A stretch of DNA of 64,000 nt from Rhodobacterales bacterium 32-67-9 (lineage in GTDB: Bacteria; Pseudomonadota; Alphaproteobacteria; Rhodobacterales; Rhodobacteraceae): NCBI GenBank assembly GCA_002280515.1, contig NCEA01000009.1, positions 42,419-106,418 on the forward strand. The letters are read 5' to 3'. Positions 62,602-64,000 of the stretch are shown one piece after another (the stretch's first letter is position 1; each line of letters begins with the position of its first letter). A program made the position numbers and the translations under genes. Under the pieces are notes generated by a model, which saw nothing but the letters and a program-made list of their open reading frames with translations, made no database searches and had not been told where the DNA came from.

Positions 62602-63075
62602 TCAGGACGTCCGCCTCTTGATCTGCTGGAGCTCCAACTCGGCCGCGAATTTCTGCACGCGCCCCTCGAACCGGCGGGTGTAGCTCGCCCGGTTCAGCCG
62701 CGCCGTCTGCATCAGGAGACGCGCGGCCAGGGTGCGAGGCTTGACCTCGAGTTGCACGCCAAGCCGGGTGCGGCTTCGCGACAGCGCGACAAGGCCGAGT
62801 GTCAGCGACCCTTCGAAGGCGGTGCTTTCGATCCGGCACCGCAGGCCCGCCGGCGGATCGAACTGCTCAAGCTCGCAGACCGCCCGCCGCATCTTGCCGC
62901 GGATCGGGAACCGCAGGCTCCAGGTCATGCCGGCGCCGATGTCCGCCACTGGATCGACCCGCGTCACCTCGGCGCCCTGCCGCATCGCGCTGCGCTCGAA
63001 CGCCGCGAAATCCGACATCGCGTCGAAGATCAGGTCGGCCGGCGCCTCGATATCCTCCTTGGTCGAGAATTTCAC
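62602..63075 (-). CDS. SRPBCC family protein
   Basis: This is a 157-residue START-like protein: KFSTKEDIEAPADLIFDAMS opens the fold, followed by WSLRFPIRGKMRRAVCELEQ and TLGLVALSRSRTRLGVQLEV. The start is taken as GTG 63075, with GGAG about nine bases upstream and the product aligned with the fold; an ATG at 63135 would overlap nudC. The function is unknown. It lies downstream of nudC on the same strand and converges on pheA with 10 bases between stops. Confidence 0.75.
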   Translation of the reverse strand: MKFSTKEDIEAPADLIFDAMSDFAAFERSAMRQGAEVTRVDPVADIGAGMTWSLRFPIRGKMRRAVCELEQFDPPAGLRCRIESTAFEGSLTLGLVALSRSRTRLGVQLEVKPRTLAARLLMQTARLNRASYTRRFEGRVQKFAAELELQQIKRRTS

Positions 63076-63115
63076 GCTGCCAAACTCCGCTCGTCCACCT
63101 GTCCGAGTCTTGGCG

Positions 63116-64000
63116 TCATTCGAGCCGGTCCGCAACCCAGTTGGTCAAGAGGAATCCCGCGATTGCGCCGGCGCGCGGGCGGCGGATCGACGGATGCCGG
63201 CCGGCGAGAACCTCTGCCATCTCGTCACGGCTGATCCAGCGCGCGGCCTCCAGTTCCGCCGGGTCGAGCGTGATCTCATCGCTCTCGGCAATGCCGGCGC
63301 ATCCGATCATCAGCGACGAGGGATAGGGCCAGGGCTGGCTCGCCAGATAGCGCACCGCACCGACGCGGACGCCGGTTTCCTCGGCAACCTCGCGGCGCAC
63401 GGCGGCCTCCAGCGTCTCGCCCGGTTCCATGAAGCCGGCAAGGCAGGAATACATGCCCTCCGGCCAGCCCGGAGAGCGGCCGATCAGCGTGCTGTTGCCG
63501 CGCGTCACCAGCATGATCACCACCGGATCAGTGCGCGGGAAATGCGCCACGCCGCACGCGGGGCAACGGCGCTGCCAGCCGGCCTCGGCGACCTCGCTCG
63601 GGGCGCCGCAGGCCGAACAGAAGCGGTGGCTGCGATGCCAGGCGAGGAGCGCCTTCGCCGTCGCCACCAGTTCGCCGTCGCGCGGGTTGAGCGCGGCCAT
63701 CACCCCCCGCAACTCGGCAAAGCGGTGATCCTCTGGCAGTGCCGGATGACGCTGTTCGGTCGGATCGAAGAAGACGCCCGCCGGCGGTGTCGCACCGTCC
63801 CCGGGCTGCCAGGCGGATATATCGGCGGCAAAGCGCGGCGCGCCGTCGTCGAGGCCAAGGAAGATCGGCGCCGTGCCGGCCTCGGCCAGCACCGGATGCC
63901 CCGGCGCGACCCAGCCCGCCGCCGCCCCGGCGAACAGGGGCTTGCCGCGCCAGACCGTCAGCACCCGCGCCGCGCCATCGTCCATGAAGGCGGCGATCCG
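63116..64000 (-). CDS. nudC: NAD+ diphosphatase NudC (5' end outside the window)
   Basis: NudC hydrolyses NAD(H) to NMN(H) and AMP and can remove NAD caps from RNA. About 294 residues are visible, and the frame is open to the window edge, so the ATG at 63985 is probably internal (the family has about 315-325). A zinc site is seen in FCSACGAPS and RCPACGVAHFPR. The Nudix box is GFMEPGETLEAAVRREVAEE with TGV, followed by SQPWPYPSSLMIG, the NudC-specific motif. The SRPBCC gene lies about 40 bases downstream. Confidence 0.93.
   Translation of the reverse strand, partial: RIAAFMDDGAARVLTVWRGKPLFAGAAAGWVAPGHPVLAEAGTAPIFLGLDDGAPRFAADISAWQPGDGATPPAGVFFDPTEQRHPALPEDHRFAELRGVMAALNPRDGELVATAKALLAWHRSHRFCSACGAPSEVAEAGWQRRCPACGVAHFPRTDPVVIMLVTRGNSTLIGRSPGWPEGMYSCLAGFMEPGETLEAAVRREVAEETGVRVGAVRYLASQPWPYPSSLMIGCAGIAESDEITLDPAELEAARWISRDEMAEVLAGRHPSIRRPRAGAIAGFLLTNWVADRLE

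Noticed and set aside
1-64000. tRNA, rRNA, CRISPR array, insertion sequence, toxin-antitoxin pair or phage defence system
   Set aside because: No cloverleaf-like gene, regular repeat-spacer array, transposase, nuclease-helicase pair or antitoxin-type gene was seen when reading both strands.

Overview
The window is a gene-dense, high-GC chromosomal stretch from an alphaproteobacterium of the order Rhodobacterales, most like Rhodobacter, Paracoccus or Defluviimonas. The evidence is protein style, the ccoNOQP-ccoGHIS-usp-fnrL-hemN neighbourhood, four FNR-type TTGAT-N4-GTCAA boxes, a membrane-anchored cytochrome cy and a nirJ-nirN end of a cytochrome cd1 nitrite reductase cluster. I see no rRNA, tRNA, CRISPR array, insertion sequence or prophage. 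This is mostly core metabolism with a few accessory insertions.

Layout. (1) 1-2.2 kb: 3' end of a heme d1 / nitrite reductase cluster (nirJ partial, nirN, a small membrane protein). (2) 2.2-5.7 kb: PuuD-type urate oxidase fused to a cytochrome c domain, flanked by two LysR regulators. (3) 5.8-14.7 kb: histidine utilisation (hutC, hutD, hutF, hutI, hutH, hutG, hutU) with a PhyH-type dioxygenase behind hutC. HutF plus HutG marks the five-step route through formylglutamate. A 14-bp palindrome between the divergent hutF and hutI genes is a likely HutC operator. (4) 14.7-24.7 kb: a compact array of palindromes, then waaA, a threonine-dehydratase-like enzyme, Nudix, DUF1178, SDR, lysC, ptsP, EcsC-like, GNAT and flavin-reductase-like genes. 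(5) 25.0-28.6 kb: an ECF42-type sigma factor with a C-terminal extension, followed by a YCII/DGPF protein, SRPBCC, DoxX and two VOC proteins. A TGTCGA-N17-CGAC element lies in front of the DGPF gene. (6) 28.7-37.3 kb: a P1B ATPase with a TPC motif, a D-2-hydroxyacid dehydrogenase, chorismate mutase, hemF, three tandem paralogous lipoproteins, an atypical SDR, an RsmC-like methyltransferase, clpS and a HAD phosphatase. (7) 37.5-39.4 kb: a D,D-carboxypeptidase with a SPOR domain. (8) 39.4-48.3 kb: the complete cbb3 oxidase locus (ccoN, O, Q, P and ccoG, H, I, S) and a universal stress protein. ccoP is broken by a small internal deletion with a frameshift. (9) 48.4-51.8 kb: an MttB-family methyltransferase, an SDR and a beta-hydroxyacid-type dehydrogenase, lying between usp and fnrL. 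(10) 51.8-54.0 kb: fnrL and hemN around an FNR box. (11) 54.0-61.0 kb: the yejABEF peptide ABC transporter with a translationally coupled glycosyltransferase. (12) 61.1-64.0 kb: cytochrome cy, pheA, an SRPBCC protein and nudC (cut by the window end).

How the parts work together. The respiratory genes form one low-oxygen programme. FnrL would act at the boxes near ccoG, ccoN/usp and its own hemN border. The cbb3 oxidase can be fed by cytochrome cy, and HemF and HemN give aerobic and anaerobic heme synthesis. Chorismate mutase and pheA together give two steps of phenylalanine synthesis. I found no obviously new multi-gene system. The points most worth a second look are the ccoP lesion, the triplicated lipoproteins, the palindrome array and recurring intergenic motif, and the ECF42/DGPF cassette with its candidate promoter.
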